A stretch of DNA of 43,222 nt, from assembly GCF_000297495.1 (NCBI RefSeq), contig NZ_ALWX01000040.1, positions 1-43,222 on the forward strand, in the 5' to 3' direction. This document shows, piece after piece, positions 8,903 through 18,065 of the stretch. The position numbers and the translations under genes were made by a program. Within the stretch, counting starts at the first letter, position 1. Every line of letters starts with the position of its first letter. The DNA is from Janibacter hoylei PVAS-1. Lineage in GTDB: Bacteria > Actinomycetota > Actinomycetes > Actinomycetales > Dermatophilaceae. The notes beneath the pieces were generated by a model that was not told the DNA's origin, did not search any database, and worked only from the letters and a program-made list of their open reading frames with translations.

Positions 8903-9226
8903 ATGAGCAACAGCCCGCAGCAGTTCAACGGTGGCGAGTACGTCGACAAGGCGCGCGACGCGGCCCGGGACCACCCGGACCAGGCGCGCGGTGCGATCGA
9001 CAAGGTCCAGGAGGCCGTCGACAAGCGCACCGGCGGCAAGTTCACGTCGATCATCGACAAGGCGGGCGACTTCGTCGAGGACAAGCTCGGTCTGCCTGAG
9101 GACAAGGCCGAGCCGAAGGGCGACGCCCAGCCCGAGGACGAGGCGACCGCCGAGTCGCCGAGGAGCCAGACTCCGGCCGAGCCGAAGCCGGAGGGGTCAA
9201 CCGACGGCGGGGCCCTGCCCGGCTGA
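8903..9226 (+). CDS. MT0933/Rv0909-like small acidic protein (putative antitoxin family)
   Basis: A 107-residue charged protein with two amphipathic Lys/Asp-rich repeats (VDKARDAARDHPDQ and AGDFVEDKLGLPED) around a VDKRTGGKF segment, the hallmark of the MT0933 antitoxin-like family (Rv0909). The C-terminal 40 residues are Pro/Glu/Ala-rich and probably disordered. An AAGGAG ribosome site lies 7 nt before the ATG. The family is called antitoxin from the mycobacterial Rv0909-Rv0910 pair, but no Rv0910-like toxin is adjacent here, so that function is doubtful. The last 30 bp overlap, tail to tail, the MFS gene on the other strand. Confidence 0.75.
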   Translation: MSNSPQQFNGGEYVDKARDAARDHPDQARGAIDKVQEAVDKRTGGKFTSIIDKAGDFVEDKLGLPEDKAEPKGDAQPEDEATAESPRSQTPAEPKPEGSTDGGALPG

Positions 9227-11203
9227 GGTCGGGCTCGCCCCCGCGGTGAGCTGCAGGTCGGCGCGGACCGTCCCGCCACCCACCGTGAGCATGCGGGTCG
9301 TGATGTCGCCGGTGCCGCGGTCCAGGGCCGTGAGCACGTAGGTGCCCTCCTTGGGCACCGGGAGGTCGTAGCGTCCGTCGGCGTCGGTGCGCATCCAGTC
9401 GACCGACCCGCCCGTGCGACGGGTGAGGACGACGGACACGTCCGCGGCCGGTCCGCCGTCGACGGCGGTCACCGTGCCCGTGACGCTCGTGCGCTCCCGC
9501 AGGACGAAGGGAGGGACCCGCCGCCCTTCTGCCAGGTCGACGTAGCCGCTCGCCGGCGCCCACCCGGGCGCCGTGACGACGAAGAGGTGCCGGATCGGGC
9601 CGCCCGTCGCCACGGAGTAGTCGCCCGCGGAGTCCGTGTGCGCCCAGTCGACGTGGGACCCCTGGCCGCCGAGGACGGTGACGACCGCGCCGCCGACGGC
9701 GTCGCCGGCGACGTCGGTGACCCGGCCGTGCACGACGTGGTCGGCGCGCTGCTCCTCGACGTCGGGCCGGGCCTCGACCTCGGCAGCCCGCTGGCGCAGG
9801 AAGGGCACGATGAGGGCTGCGCTGATCGCCGAGGCGATCGCGGCGAGGACGTAGACGAGGGCGATCGAGCCGTAGCCGGCGTGGCCGCCCGTCGCGGTGG
9901 AGGCCCCGGCGGCGAAGATCGCCGCGGTGACCGCGCTCGCGGTCGAGGTCCCGACCGAGCGCAGCAGGGTGTTGAGCCCGTTGGCCGCGGCCGTCTCGGT
10001 CACGGGCACCGAGCGCATGATGAGCGTCGGCAGCGCGGAGTAGGCCAGGGCCGTGCCGACCGTGACGACGACGGAGCCGACGACGATGGCCCCGATCGAG
10101 CCGCTCAGGGGCACGCGGACGAGGTACGACGCGGCCATGATCGAGCCGCCGACGGCGATCGCCAGCTCCGGGCCGAAGCGTCGCGTCACCCACCCGGCGA
10201 AGGGGGCGAGCAGACCGAAGGCGACCGCTGACGGGGCCATCCACAGACCGGCGTGCAGGCCGTCCAGCCCCATGCCGTAGCCGGAGTCCTCCGGTGTCTG
10301 CAGGAGCTGGGTCGACACGAGCATGTTGACGAAGAGCCCGAAGCCCATGAAGAGCGAGATCGTGTTGGCCGAGACGACGATCGGCTGGGCGGCGGTGCGG
10401 ATGTCGACGAGCGGGTTGGGGATGCGCAGCTCGAGCGGTACGAAGACCGCGAGCAGGGCGCTGCCGACGCCGAAGGCGGCGAGGGTGCGGGTGTCGAGCC
10501 AGCCCCACTCCGCTCCCTTCGACACGGCGAGGAGCAGCAGGACGAGGGCGACGCTCAGCAGGACCGCCCCGCGCATGTCGAAGGCACCGGGGGAGCGGAC
10601 GGTGGACTCGGCGACCGTCGCGCGCACGAGCAGGACCATGAGCAGGGCGAGCACCCCAGGGAGCCACAGCACGACGTGCCAGTCGTAGGTCTGGGCGAGG
10701 AAGCCGCCGAGGGGCAGCCCCACGCCGGCGCCGATGGCCAGGGTCGCGCTCATCAGGGCGACGGCCAGCGGCACCTGGTCCGGGTCGAGCTCGTCGCGCA
10801 TCGTCGCGATGCCGACGGGGACGAGGGCCATGCCCATGCCCTGGAGCGCGCGGGCGACGATGAGGAAGGGCAGGGAGGGGGCGATACCCCCGATGGCGGC
10901 GCCGAGCGCGACGATCGCCAGGGTCACGAGGATCATCCGCCGCTTGCCGTACATGTCGGCCATGCGGGAGATGACGGGGGTGGCGACGGCGCCGGCCACG
11001 AGGGTCGCGGTCACCATCCACGAGGCATTGCCGGGGGTGGTCCCGATGAGGTCGGGCAGGTCGGGGACGAGCGGCAGGACCATCGTCTGCTGGAGCGAGA
11101 CGACGGTGCCGCACAGGGCGAGCACGGCGATGACGACGCCGCCCCCGGCACGCCGGGAGGGCGTGCCGGGGGCGGCGTCGGTGCTCGCGGGAGGAGTCGT
11201 CAT
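9197..11203 (-). CDS. MFS drug-type transporter with C-terminal carboxypeptidase-regulatory-like repeats
   Basis: 668 residues. Residues about 20-475 form a 14-TM DHA2-type major facilitator: the motif-A loop between helices 2 and 3 reads RMADMYGKRRM, and helix 5 has the motif-C-like GVGLPLGGFLA. After a basic linker comes about 190 residues with two tandem beta-sandwich repeats of the carboxypeptidase regulatory-like type (HGRVTDVAGDAVGGAVVTVLGG and TGTVTAVDGGPAADVSVVL, each followed by WxxTDxxGxY). Such domains are usually extracellular, whereas a 14-TM MFS tail should be cytoplasmic, which makes the fusion odd. The ATG overlaps the accA stop (TGATG), so it is translationally coupled to the carboxylase. 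Substrate unknown; an efflux role is plausible. Confidence 0.85.
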   Translation of the reverse strand: MTTPPASTDAAPGTPSRRAGGGVVIAVLALCGTVVSLQQTMVLPLVPDLPDLIGTTPGNASWMVTATLVAGAVATPVISRMADMYGKRRMILVTLAIVALGAAIGGIAPSLPFLIVARALQGMGMALVPVGIATMRDELDPDQVPLAVALMSATLAIGAGVGLPLGGFLAQTYDWHVVLWLPGVLALLMVLLVRATVAESTVRSPGAFDMRGAVLLSVALVLLLLAVSKGAEWGWLDTRTLAAFGVGSALLAVFVPLELRIPNPLVDIRTAAQPIVVSANTISLFMGFGLFVNMLVSTQLLQTPEDSGYGMGLDGLHAGLWMAPSAVAFGLLAPFAGWVTRRFGPELAIAVGGSIMAASYLVRVPLSGSIGAIVVGSVVVTVGTALAYSALPTLIMRSVPVTETAAANGLNTLLRSVGTSTASAVTAAIFAAGASTATGGHAGYGSIALVYVLAAIASAISAALIVPFLRQRAAEVEARPDVEEQRADHVVHGRVTDVAGDAVGGAVVTVLGGQGSHVDWAHTDSAGDYSVATGGPIRHLFVVTAPGWAPASGYVDLAEGRRVPPFVLRERTSVTGTVTAVDGGPAADVSVVLTRRTGGSVDWMRTDADGRYDLPVPKEGTYVLTALDRGTGDITTRMLTVGGGTVRADLQLTAGASPTSAGQGPAVG

Positions 11204-12969
11204 CAGTCCTTGATCTCGGCGAGGACCGCGCCGTTGCTCACCGTGGCGCCGACCTCGGCCTGCAGGCCGCTGATCGTGCCGGCCTTGTGCGCGTTGATGG
11301 GCTGCTCCATCTTCATCGCCTCGAGGACGACGACGAGGTCACCCTCGGCGACCTCCTGGCCCTCCTCGACGGCGACCTTGACGATCGTGCCCTGCATCGG
11401 GGCGGTGAGGCTGTCACCGGAGGCCGCCGCGCCGCCGCCGCTGCCGCCGGAGCGCTTGGGCGCCTTCTTCTTGGCGGCGCCGCCACCGCCACCGAGCGAG
11501 AGGCCGCCGGGCAGGACGACCTCGAGGCGCTTGCCGCCGACCTCGACGGTGATCTTCTGCCGCTCGCCGTCCTCCTCGGCCGCCTCGCCGACCTCGCCGC
11601 CGTAGGGCGCGATCTGGTTGTCGAACTCGGTCTCGATCCAGCGGGTGTAGACGGAGAAGGGCGCGTCACCCTCCGGCGCGAAGGCCGGGTCGCGGACGAT
11701 CGCCTGGTGGAAGGGTACGACCGTCGGCATGCCGTCGACGACGAGCTCGTCGAGGGCGCGGCGAGAGCGCTCGAGAGCCTGCTGGCGGGTCGCGCCGGTG
11801 ACGATGAGCTTGGCGATCATCGAGTCGAAGGCACCGGCGACGGTGTCGCCCTCCTCGATGCCGGCGTCCCAGCGGACACCGGGGCCCTGGGGGACGCGCA
11901 TCTTGGTCACGGTGCCGGGGGCCGGCATGAAGTTGCGCCCGGCGTCCTCGCCGTTGATGCGGAACTCGAAGGAGTGGCCGCGGGCGACCGGGTCGTCGTA
12001 GCCGAGCTCCTCGCCGTCGGCGATGCGGAGCATCTCGCGGACGAGGTCGATGCCGGTGACCTCCTCGGTCACGGGGTGCTCGACCTGCAGGCGGGTGTTG
12101 ACCTCGAGGAAGGAGATCGTGCCGTCCTGGGCGACGAGGTACTCGCAGGTGCCGGCGCCGACGTAGCCGGCCCCCTTGAGGATCGCCTTGGAGGCGCGGA
12201 CGAGCTCGGCGTGCTGCTCCTCGGTGAGGAAGGGCGCGGGGGCCTCCTCGACGAGCTTCTGGTTGCGGCGCTGGAGCGAGCAGTCGCGGGTCGAGACGAC
12301 GACGACGTTGCCGTGCTGGTCGGCGAGGCACTGGGTCTCGACGTGGCGCGGCTTGTCGAGGAACTTCTCGACGAGGCACTCGCCCCGGCCGAAGGCCGTG
12401 ACGGCCTCGCGGACGGCCGACTCGTACAGCTCGGGGATCTCCTCCATCGTGTAGGCGACCTTGAGCCCGCGACCGCCACCGCCGTAGACGGCCTTGATGG
12501 CGATCGGCAGGCCGAACTCCTCGGCGAGGGCGACGACCTCGTCGGCGTCCTTGACCGGGTCATTGGTGCCGGGGGCCAGGGGCGCGTTGGCCTTGACCGC
12601 GATGTGCTTGGCCTTGGCCTTGTCACCGAGCGCGTCGATGGCCTGCGGGCTCGGGCCGATCCAGATCAGGCCGGCGTCGAGGACGGCCTGGGCGAAGTCG
12701 GCGTTCTCCGCGAGGAAGCCGTAGCCGGGGTGGACCGCGTCGGCGCCGGCGTCCCGGGCGACCTGCAGGAGCTTGTCCTGGAGCAGGTAGCTGTCGGCGG
12801 GCGTCTGACCGCCGAGGGCGTACGCCTCGTCGGCGACCTTGACGTGCAGGGCGTCACGGTCGGGCTCGGCGTAGACGGCGACGGAGCCGATGCCGGCGTC
12901 GGCGCAGGCACGGGCGATGCGGACGGCGATCTCGCCGCGGTTCGCGATGAGGACTTTGCTGATGGCCAT
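11203..12969 (-). CDS. accA: Acyl-CoA carboxylase alpha subunit: biotin carboxylase plus biotin carrier
   Basis: 588 residues. The N-terminal biotin carboxylase covers about 1-450: [23 protein letters not shown]-grasp glycine loop, [28 protein letters not shown] Gly/Lys/Ala-rich linker leads to the biotinyl domain with EAMKMEQP; the lysine near residue 553 is the expected biotinylation site. This AccA3-like protein carboxylates biotin for acetyl-/propionyl-CoA carboxylase complexes and is probably modified by the birA product at 36459-37241. ATG is seven bases after a TAGTCT -10 box. It is the only alpha subunit in the window, while two beta subunits and one epsilon subunit lie elsewhere. Confidence 0.95.
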   Translation of the reverse strand: MAISKVLIANRGEIAVRIARACADAGIGSVAVYAEPDRDALHVKVADEAYALGGQTPADSYLLQDKLLQVARDAGADAVHPGYGFLAENADFAQAVLDAGLIWIGPSPQAIDALGDKAKAKHIAVKANAPLAPGTNDPVKDADEVVALAEEFGLPIAIKAVYGGGGRGLKVAYTMEEIPELYESAVREAVTAFGRGECLVEKFLDKPRHVETQCLADQHGNVVVVSTRDCSLQRRNQKLVEEAPAPFLTEEQHAELVRASKAILKGAGYVGAGTCEYLVAQDGTISFLEVNTRLQVEHPVTEEVTGIDLVREMLRIADGEELGYDDPVARGHSFEFRINGEDAGRNFMPAPGTVTKMRVPQGPGVRWDAGIEEGDTVAGAFDSMIAKLIVTGATRQQALERSRRALDELVVDGMPTVVPFHQAIVRDPAFAPEGDAPFSVYTRWIETEFDNQIAPYGGEVGEAAEEDGERQKITVEVGGKRLEVVLPGGLSLGGGGGAAKKKAPKRSGGSGGGAAASGDSLTAPMQGTIVKVAVEEGQEVAEGDLVVVLEAMKMEQPINAHKAGTISGLQAEVGATVSNGAVLAEIKD

Positions 12970-12976
12970 GGGCCGC

Positions 12977-12982
12977 AGACTA
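12977..12982 (-). promoter_or_regulatory. -10 box of accA, leaderless type
   Basis: TAGTCT on the minus strand with a 7-nt gap to the ATG at 12969; no Shine-Dalgarno in between. Confidence 0.5.
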
Positions 12983-13031
12983 CTGCGTGCCTGCCACCCC
13001 CGGCGGGTCGCCCGCATCGTGGCGCCGCACA

Positions 13032-13066
13032 CCCCCTTCGCCCACCCCCTGCGGAGGCGAAGGGGG
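13032..13066. terminator. Hairpin terminator between the kinase/DUF4153 gene and accA
   Basis: An 11-bp perfect stem, CCCCCTTCGCC with GGCGAAGGGGG, around a 13-nt loop, ending 6 bp past the stop of the minus-strand gene at 13073. No U tract, as is common in high-GC actinobacteria. Both arms contain the CGAAGGGG octamer that is frequent in the window. Confidence 0.6.
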
Positions 13067-13072
13067 CGCCCG

Positions 13073-14623
13073 TCACCTCGACCAGCCGCGGGAGTCGGTG
13101 CACTGGGTCGGGTCGTCGTAGCGCTGCCGGATCTCGTCGGCGCGGGAGCGGGCGAGGTTCCATCCGGCGAGGGTGTCCTCGTCGCCCGCGCCGTACACCT
13201 GGTGCATCGACAGCGCGCACTGCTTGATGTGCGCGGGCAGGGCGCTCGACTCGATGGTGGGCACGGCGTCGGCGGGCAGGCTGCTGAGGTACCAGGTGTC
13301 GATCTTGCCCGTGGCCTGCCACCGCTCGATGTTGCGGTCGGCGACCCAGGCATTCGTGTTGCCGACGGTGCCGACGATGGTGAGCACGGCGGCCGCGACG
13401 AGGCCCGTGCGGCCGAGCCAGCGCCGCGTCGGGGTGAAGAGGGAGACGAGCACCGCGAGGACGACGAGCCCGAGCCAGATCTCGAAGAGGTCGGCGTTGA
13501 TCCGCAGCGTCGTGTAACCGTAGGCGTCCTGGTAGAGCGCCATGCGGCGCAGCGCGGAGGCGACGACGAGCAGGGTGAGGACGCACAGGGTCGCGTTCAT
13601 GGCGGTCATGACCCGACGGTCGCGCTGGGTGCTCGCGCGGCCGAGCGCTCGAACCCCGGCGACGAGCAGCAGGGCGAGCGCGGTGGCGACGGTGAGCTGG
13701 CCGAAGCCCTGCCGGGCCGACTCGGCATAGGTCACGCCCGCGGTGCGCACGACGTAGTCGTGCCCGCCGACGACCGCCGCGGCCTGGGCGATGACGAAGG
13801 CGACGAAGATGGCGATGACGACGCCGAGCGGGACCTGCCACTCGCGCTCCGGGATGCGCGGCGACAGGCGTGCCCCGTCGACGGTCGGCGGGTTGATCGC
13901 GAGGTAGAGACCGGCGAGCGTGACGCCGGCGAAGAAGACGAGCACGAAGACCCGGAAGATCGCCATGTCGCTGATGTCGGGCACGAGGGCCGACGCCCAC
14001 GAGCCGAGGACGGCGTCGGCGGAGGCGAGCAGCCCGCCGAAGACGAGCAGCAGGGCGAGGCTCACGACGGCCGTGCGCAAGATGGACCAGGCGCTGCCCC
14101 GGCGGGCGAGGACGCGGATCGTCCTGTCGAGCAGGGGGAGCCCGCGCAGCGCGGAGAGCGGCCAGGCGATGACCGACGCGGCGATCCCGCCGACCGTGCG
14201 CGCATCGGTGCACGCGGTCGCGGCGAGCACCCCGGCGACGGCGACGGCGAAGAAGCTCATCACCGGGTCGTCGCGCAGGATCGTCGTCAGGCCGAGGGGA
14301 AGGGCCAGCGCTGCGGTGACCCACGACCACGGCTTCGCCCGGCGGGGCGAGGCGAGCCACAAGGCGGCACCACCGGCGGTGAGCACGACGAGCAGCCCGA
14401 GCCCGATCGCATTGCCCGGCAGCAGGATCGCGGCGAGCAGGCCGACGGCGAGGGCGGCGAGCAGCAGCCGCGGCTGCCCCTGCGTGACCCGCTCGGGCCA
14501 CCACCGCGACAACGAGAGCCCCGTTCCCTGCCCTTCGAGACGGCGCTGGCGCGCCTCCTCAGGACCCGGTGCGAGGCCGTTCGCGGCCGAGCCTCGAAGG
14601 GAGGGCGCGGATCCTGCAGTCAT
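13073..14623 (-). other. DUF4153/4173 module with its own ribosome site and ATG
   Basis: Alternative reading of the 3' part of the kinase gene as a separate 516-residue gene. CAGGAG ends 7 nt before the ATG at 14623. In the neighbouring frame the kinase tail would end at a TGA overlapping this ATG (ATGA), the same coupling used between regulator and kinase upstream. About ten hydrophobic segments, then a C-terminal soluble part with three cysteines (QCALSMHQ and TQCTDS). No enzymatic motif recognised. Confidence 0.55.
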
Positions 14624-15667
14624 CGTGGGCTCCTGAGTGGTGGTCGTGGTGAGCGGTGCCGGCGAAGGGAAGGCCGGCGGGGTGAGCGGGAGGTGGAGCT
14701 CGAGCCGGGCCCCCGCGTCGGCGCCCAGGGCGCGGATCGTGCCGCCGTGCATCGAGGCGACCCACGCGGCGATGGCCAGGCCGAGGCCGGTGCCACCCCC
14801 TTCGTCCTCTCCGGGACCGAAGCGGTGGAAGAGCCGCTCCGCCCGCTCCGGGGTCAGGCCGGGTCCGTCGTCGGCGACGGTGAGGGTCCACGCGTCGCCG
14901 GCGGCGCGGGCGGTGAGGGTGACGGTGCCGCCGCTCGGGCTGTGCCGCACCGCGTTGTCGAGGAGGTTGGCGGTGACCTGGGCGAGGCGGGCACGGTCGC
15001 CGGTGACGACGAGGTCGCCGGGCTCGACGTCGGCGACGAGCGCGACGTCCCGGCCCTGGAGTGTGGTCTCGCCGATGGCGTCGTCGAGCAGGTCACCGAC
15101 GCGGATCCGGCTGGGGGAGAGGGGGATTCCCCTGCCGTCGGGCCGGGAGAGGTCGAGCAGGTCGGTGACGAGCGAGCCGAGGCGCTCTGACTGGGCGAGG
15201 GCGGCGCGCAGGGTCGCCTCGTCGGGGGTGGTGACGCCGTCGGCGAGATTTTCGAGCAGGGCCTGCTGGGCCGACAAGGGCGTGCGCAGCTCGTGGGCGA
15301 CGGTGGCGACGAGACGTCGCCGGTGCTCCTCGCCCTGCTCCAGCTCGGCGGCCATGCTCGCGAAGGCACGCGCCAGCTCGCCGATCTCGTCCTGGCTCGA
15401 CGTCGTGATCCGGGCGCCGTAGTCCCCCTTCGCCATCCGCCGTGCGGCATCGGTCATCTGGGTGAGCGGGGTCGTCATGCCGGTCGCCAGCCAGCGGGTG
15501 ACGACGAGGGCGAGGCCGATCGTCGCGGGCAGGCCGATCCACAGGGGGACCCCGGCATCGGTGCCGACCGTGCCGACGACGGCCGCGACGACGACGCTCA
15601 CGCCGACGAGGACGGCGAGCCGGGTGCGGATCGAGGTGAGCTCGAGCAGGGGAGCGGAGCGGTTCAT
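13073..15667 (-). CDS. Sensor histidine kinase reading through into a DUF4153/DUF4173 membrane protein
   Basis: One uninterrupted 864-codon frame. Residues 1-335 are a histidine kinase: TM helices about 16-36 and 42-60, a HAMP domain ([18 protein letters not shown]), H-box VAHELRTPL with H125, N-box LLDNAVRHS, then DDGPGLTPE and [12 protein letters not shown] Pro/Thr-rich joint follows LELHLPL, and from residue 349 a polytopic domain of the DUF4153/DUF4173 family begins, with its RxALYxxAYGxTxLR-like motif. ATG 15667 overlaps the response-regulator stop (ATGA). An internal ATG at 14623 has a good AGGAG site, so the membrane protein may also be made alone. Either a true sensor fusion or an indel that removed the kinase stop. 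Confidence 0.8.
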   Translation of the reverse strand: MNRSAPLLELTSIRTRLAVLVGVSVVVAAVVGTVGTDAGVPLWIGLPATIGLALVVTRWLATGMTTPLTQMTDAARRMAKGDYGARITTSSQDEIGELARAFASMAAELEQGEEHRRRLVATVAHELRTPLSAQQALLENLADGVTTPDEATLRAALAQSERLGSLVTDLLDLSRPDGRGIPLSPSRIRVGDLLDDAIGETTLQGRDVALVADVEPGDLVVTGDRARLAQVTANLLDNAVRHSPSGGTVTLTARAAGDAWTLTVADDGPGLTPERAERLFHRFGPGEDEGGGTGLGLAIAAWVASMHGGTIRALGADAGARLELHLPLTPPAFPSPAPLTTTTTQEPTMTAGSAPSLRGSAANGLAPGPEEARQRRLEGQGTGLSLSRWWPERVTQGQPRLLLAALAVGLLAAILLPGNAIGLGLLVVLTAGGAALWLASPRRAKPWSWVTAALALPLGLTTILRDDPVMSFFAVAVAGVLAATACTDARTVGGIAASVIAWPLSALRGLPLLDRTIRVLARRGSAWSILRTAVVSLALLLVFGGLLASADAVLGSWASALVPDISDMAIFRVFVLVFFAGVTLAGLYLAINPPTVDGARLSPRIPEREWQVPLGVVIAIFVAFVIAQAAAVVGGHDYVVRTAGVTYAESARQGFGQLTVATALALLLVAGVRALGRASTQRDRRVMTAMNATLCVLTLLVVASALRRMALYQDAYGYTTLRINADLFEIWLGLVVLAVLVSLFTPTRRWLGRTGLVAAAVLTIVGTVGNTNAWVADRNIERWQATGKIDTWYLSSLPADAVPTIESSALPAHIKQCALSMHQVYGAGDEDTLAGWNLARSRADEIRQRYDDPTQCTDSRGWSR

Positions 15668-16362
15668 CGGTCGCTCCCGTCGTCGAGGGCGTAGCCGACG
15701 CCGTGGACCGTACGGATCCGGTGGCTGCCGACCTTGGCCCGCAGCGACTTGACGTGGCTGTCGAGGCTGCCGCGGCCCAGGCCGTCGTCCCAGCCCCACA
15801 GGTCGGCGACGATCCGCTCGCGGCGAAGCACCGCGCCGAGCTCGCGGGCGAGCAGGGCGAGCAGGTCGAACTCCGTCGGCGTGAGGTGGACGGCGTGGCC
15901 GTCGACGGTGCACCGCCGGGTGCGCTCGTCGAGGGTGAGCCCGGCGTGGTGGGTGATCGTCTCGTCGGGGCGCCCGAGCTCGGCGGCGCGCTCGACGCGG
16001 CGCAGCAGGGCCCGGACCCGGGCGACGACCTCGCGCATGCGAAATGGCTTGGTGAGGTAGTCGTCGGCGCCGACCCCGAGCCCGACGATGATGTCGCTCT
16101 CGTCGTCGCGGGCGGTGAGCATGAGCACCGGCACGGGGCGGTCGGCCTGGATCCGGCGGCACACCTCGAGTCCGTCGAACCCGGGCAGCATGAGGTCGAG
16201 CACGACGACCGCGGGGTCGTGCTCGGCGTGGGCGGCGACCGCCCCCGGGCCGTCGTGCGCCCGCACCACCTCGAAACCCTCCGCCGTGAAGCGGTCGGCC
16301 AGGGTCTGGTTGATCGTCGGGTCGTCCTCGACGACGAGCACGCACGGTGCGGGAGCGGTCAT
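15664..16362 (-). CDS. OmpR/PhoB-family response regulator
   Basis: 232 residues: receiver domain with acidic pair EDD at 12-14, phospho-acceptor D56 (VVVLDLMLPG), T83 and K105 (YLTKPF), then a winged-helix DNA-binding domain (TPTEFDLLALLARELG; SLDSHVKSLRAKVG; RTVHGVGYAL). Partner of the kinase encoded next with an ATGA overlap. ATG at 16362 follows a TAGCCT -10 box by six bases, so the message is probably leaderless. A four-box 32-bp repeat array lies 85-200 bp upstream and is a candidate operator for this regulator. Confidence 0.95.
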   Translation of the reverse strand: MTAPAPCVLVVEDDPTINQTLADRFTAEGFEVVRAHDGPGAVAAHAEHDPAVVVLDLMLPGFDGLEVCRRIQADRPVPVLMLTARDDESDIIVGLGVGADDYLTKPFRMREVVARVRALLRRVERAAELGRPDETITHHAGLTLDERTRRCTVDGHAVHLTPTEFDLLALLARELGAVLRRERIVADLWGWDDGLGRGSLDSHVKSLRAKVGSHRIRTVHGVGYALDDGSDR

Positions 16363-16368
16363 GGGATC

Positions 16369-16374
16369 AGGCTA
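16369..16374 (-). promoter_or_regulatory. -10 box of the response-regulator operon, leaderless type
   Basis: TAGCCT on the minus strand with a 6-nt gap to the ATG at 16362. Confidence 0.5.
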
Positions 16375-16445
16375 GGCAGCCGCACCGGTGGATCCCCGGG
16401 ACGAGATCTGGAGATCCTCTGCAGATCCGCCCGCCCCCGGACCCG

Positions 16446-16574
16446 CATTTCCCTAGGGAAATGACGGCAGGGGTGGTGATTTCCCTAGGGAGATGCGGTG
16501 GAGGGTGCGCATTTCCCTAGGGAGATGACGGCAGGGGTGGTGATTTCCCTAGGGAGATGCGGTGGACGAAGGGG
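16446..16574. repeat. Four palindromic CCCTAGGG boxes at exact 32-bp spacing (two 64-bp tandem units)
   Basis: The box ATTTCCCTAGGGA(A/G)AT begins at 16447, 16479, 16511 and 16543. The first copy, with its flanking C and G (16446-16463), is a perfect 18-bp palindrome; the others differ by one base. Spacers alternate A-B-A-B, so the array is a duplicated 64-bp unit (16447-16510 and 16511-16574), the copies differing at one base until the final few. It fills the gap between the VWA gene stop (16578) and the promoter of the regulator-kinase operon. The spacing is about three helical turns, so all boxes face one side of the DNA: operator array or intergenic repeat family. Confidence 0.85.
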
Positions 16575-16577
16575 GAA

Positions 16578-18065
16578 TCAGCCCACCGGCAGGCGGGAGA
16601 CGAACTGCCGCAGCTGCTCGATGTTGCGCACCTCGTGCATGTCGACGACCTCGGCGTAGCGACTGGCCACGGAGTCGCCCGTGTCCCACATGCGCTCCGC
16701 CTCCGGGTTGAGCCAGGCGGCGTAGCGGGCCTGGGAGACGAGGATGCGCAGGCGGTCGATGCGCGGGTCGGTGCCGTTGGTCCGCGCGTCACCGAGGATC
16801 AGCACCGTCGAGCGCGGCCCGATGGCGTCGAGGTGGTGCTCGACGGCGTCCTCGAAGGCCGCGCCGTAGTCGCTCGACCCGTGCCAGCGGGTCATCTGTG
16901 CCTCGCGAGCCACCCGCTCGCTGATGTCCTCGCCGACCTGCGCCTCGCGGACCAGCTCGGTGATGTCGTCGCACGTGTTGACGAAGCCGATGAACCGCAC
17001 CCGGCGGAAGACTCCGGCGAGTGACTGCAGGAGCAGCATCGTGAAGCGCGAGAAGCCCGCCACCGACCCGGACATGTCGCACAGCAGGACGATGTCGGCC
17101 CGGCTGCGGGTGCGGCGCTTGTAGGCCGGGCGCACCGGCACCCCACCGGTCGACATCGCCGCGCGCAGCGTGCGCCGGATGTCGATGGTGCCCCGCGACT
17201 GCCGCCGCTGGCGGGCGGCGAGCTTGGCCGCGAGCTTGCGCGACAGGGGCGCGATGACCGCGTGCAGCTCGGCCGCCTCGGTCTTGCCGGTGAGCAGGAA
17301 GTCCTTGCGCTCCAAGGGGTCTCGCACGCCGTAGCGCGAGATGCGGTCGCGTCCGCGGACCTCGGCGTTGCGCCGCGCCGACTCGGTCTCGACCTTGCGC
17401 CGGAAGGCGCCGACGCGGTGGCGGATCTCGTCGCGGTCGTAGCGGTCGCTCAGCTGCTCGGGCCGCCAGGCGCTGCCCGCGCCCCCGCCGCCGCTGCCGG
17501 TGGCGCCGCCGCTCCCTTCGCCCGATCCGCCCGAGCCCTCGCCGGACCCGCCGGTGACGTCGCCGGCGTCGCGGGCCCGCTGCAGGGCCGCCGCGATCGC
17601 GGTCTGCGGGGCGAGACGCTCGATCGTCTGGTTGGCCGACCACCCACCGGTCGACGACTCGTTGGCCAGCCGGCCCAGCTCGGCCACGGCACGGGCCGCG
17701 AGCCGATCGAGCTCACGCTCGTCGCCGCGGGCGAGGGCGTCGACGAGGTCGTCACGCAGACGGGCGGCGCGCTCGCGGGCCCCCTTCGTGTCGGTCGGCG
17801 CCGGGTCCTCGGCCTCACCGACGCGACCGCCGACGGCGGCGGGGAAGTGGATGTCGAAGAGCTGGTCGAAGACCGTCCGGTCGGCCGAGCGGCGCATCAT
17901 CGTCGCGGCGAGTCCGGTGCGCAGGCGCTCGCGGTCGTCGAGGCCGAGCGCCCTTGCGGCAGAGGCGGCGTCGGCCACCTCTGAGGTCCCGACCGTCACG
18001 CCGTGCCGGCGCAGCGCCCGGGCGAGGTCGACGAGCCGCTCGCCGAGCGGGTCAGGCGAGGGCAC
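16578..18065 (-). CDS. CoxE-type VWA domain protein
   Basis: 495 residues. An N-terminal helical domain typical of CoxE-like proteins (RHGVTVGTSEVADA) is followed by a Gly/Ser-rich linker at about 185-215, a basic region (RDPLERKDFLLTGKT, RRTLRAAMSTGGVPVRPAYKRR), and a C-terminal von Willebrand A domain whose metal site is DMSGS, with later conserved WHGSSDYGAAF and LILGDARTN. GTG start at 18065 overlaps the MoxR stop by 14 bp. Such VWA proteins work with MoxR ATPases as maturation chaperones; the client is not encoded nearby. Confidence 0.9.
   Translation of the reverse strand: MPSPDPLGERLVDLARALRRHGVTVGTSEVADAASAARALGLDDRERLRTGLAATMMRRSADRTVFDQLFDIHFPAAVGGRVGEAEDPAPTDTKGARERAARLRDDLVDALARGDERELDRLAARAVAELGRLANESSTGGWSANQTIERLAPQTAIAAALQRARDAGDVTGGSGEGSGGSGEGSGGATGSGGGGAGSAWRPEQLSDRYDRDEIRHRVGAFRRKVETESARRNAEVRGRDRISRYGVRDPLERKDFLLTGKTEAAELHAVIAPLSRKLAAKLAARQRRQSRGTIDIRRTLRAAMSTGGVPVRPAYKRRTRSRADIVLLCDMSGSVAGFSRFTMLLLQSLAGVFRRVRFIGFVNTCDDITELVREAQVGEDISERVAREAQMTRWHGSSDYGAAFEDAVEHHLDAIGPRSTVLILGDARTNGTDPRIDRLRILVSQARYAAWLNPEAERMWDTGDSVASRYAEVVDMHEVRNIEQLRQFVSRLPVG

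Noticed and set aside
8903-9226. Toxin-antitoxin module
   Set aside because: The neighbours are a quinone reductase and a transporter; no small toxin gene is present on either side.
16446-16574. CRISPR array
   Set aside because: Repeats are regular, but the spacers are 15-16 bp and themselves repeat (A-B-A-B); no cas genes are in the window.
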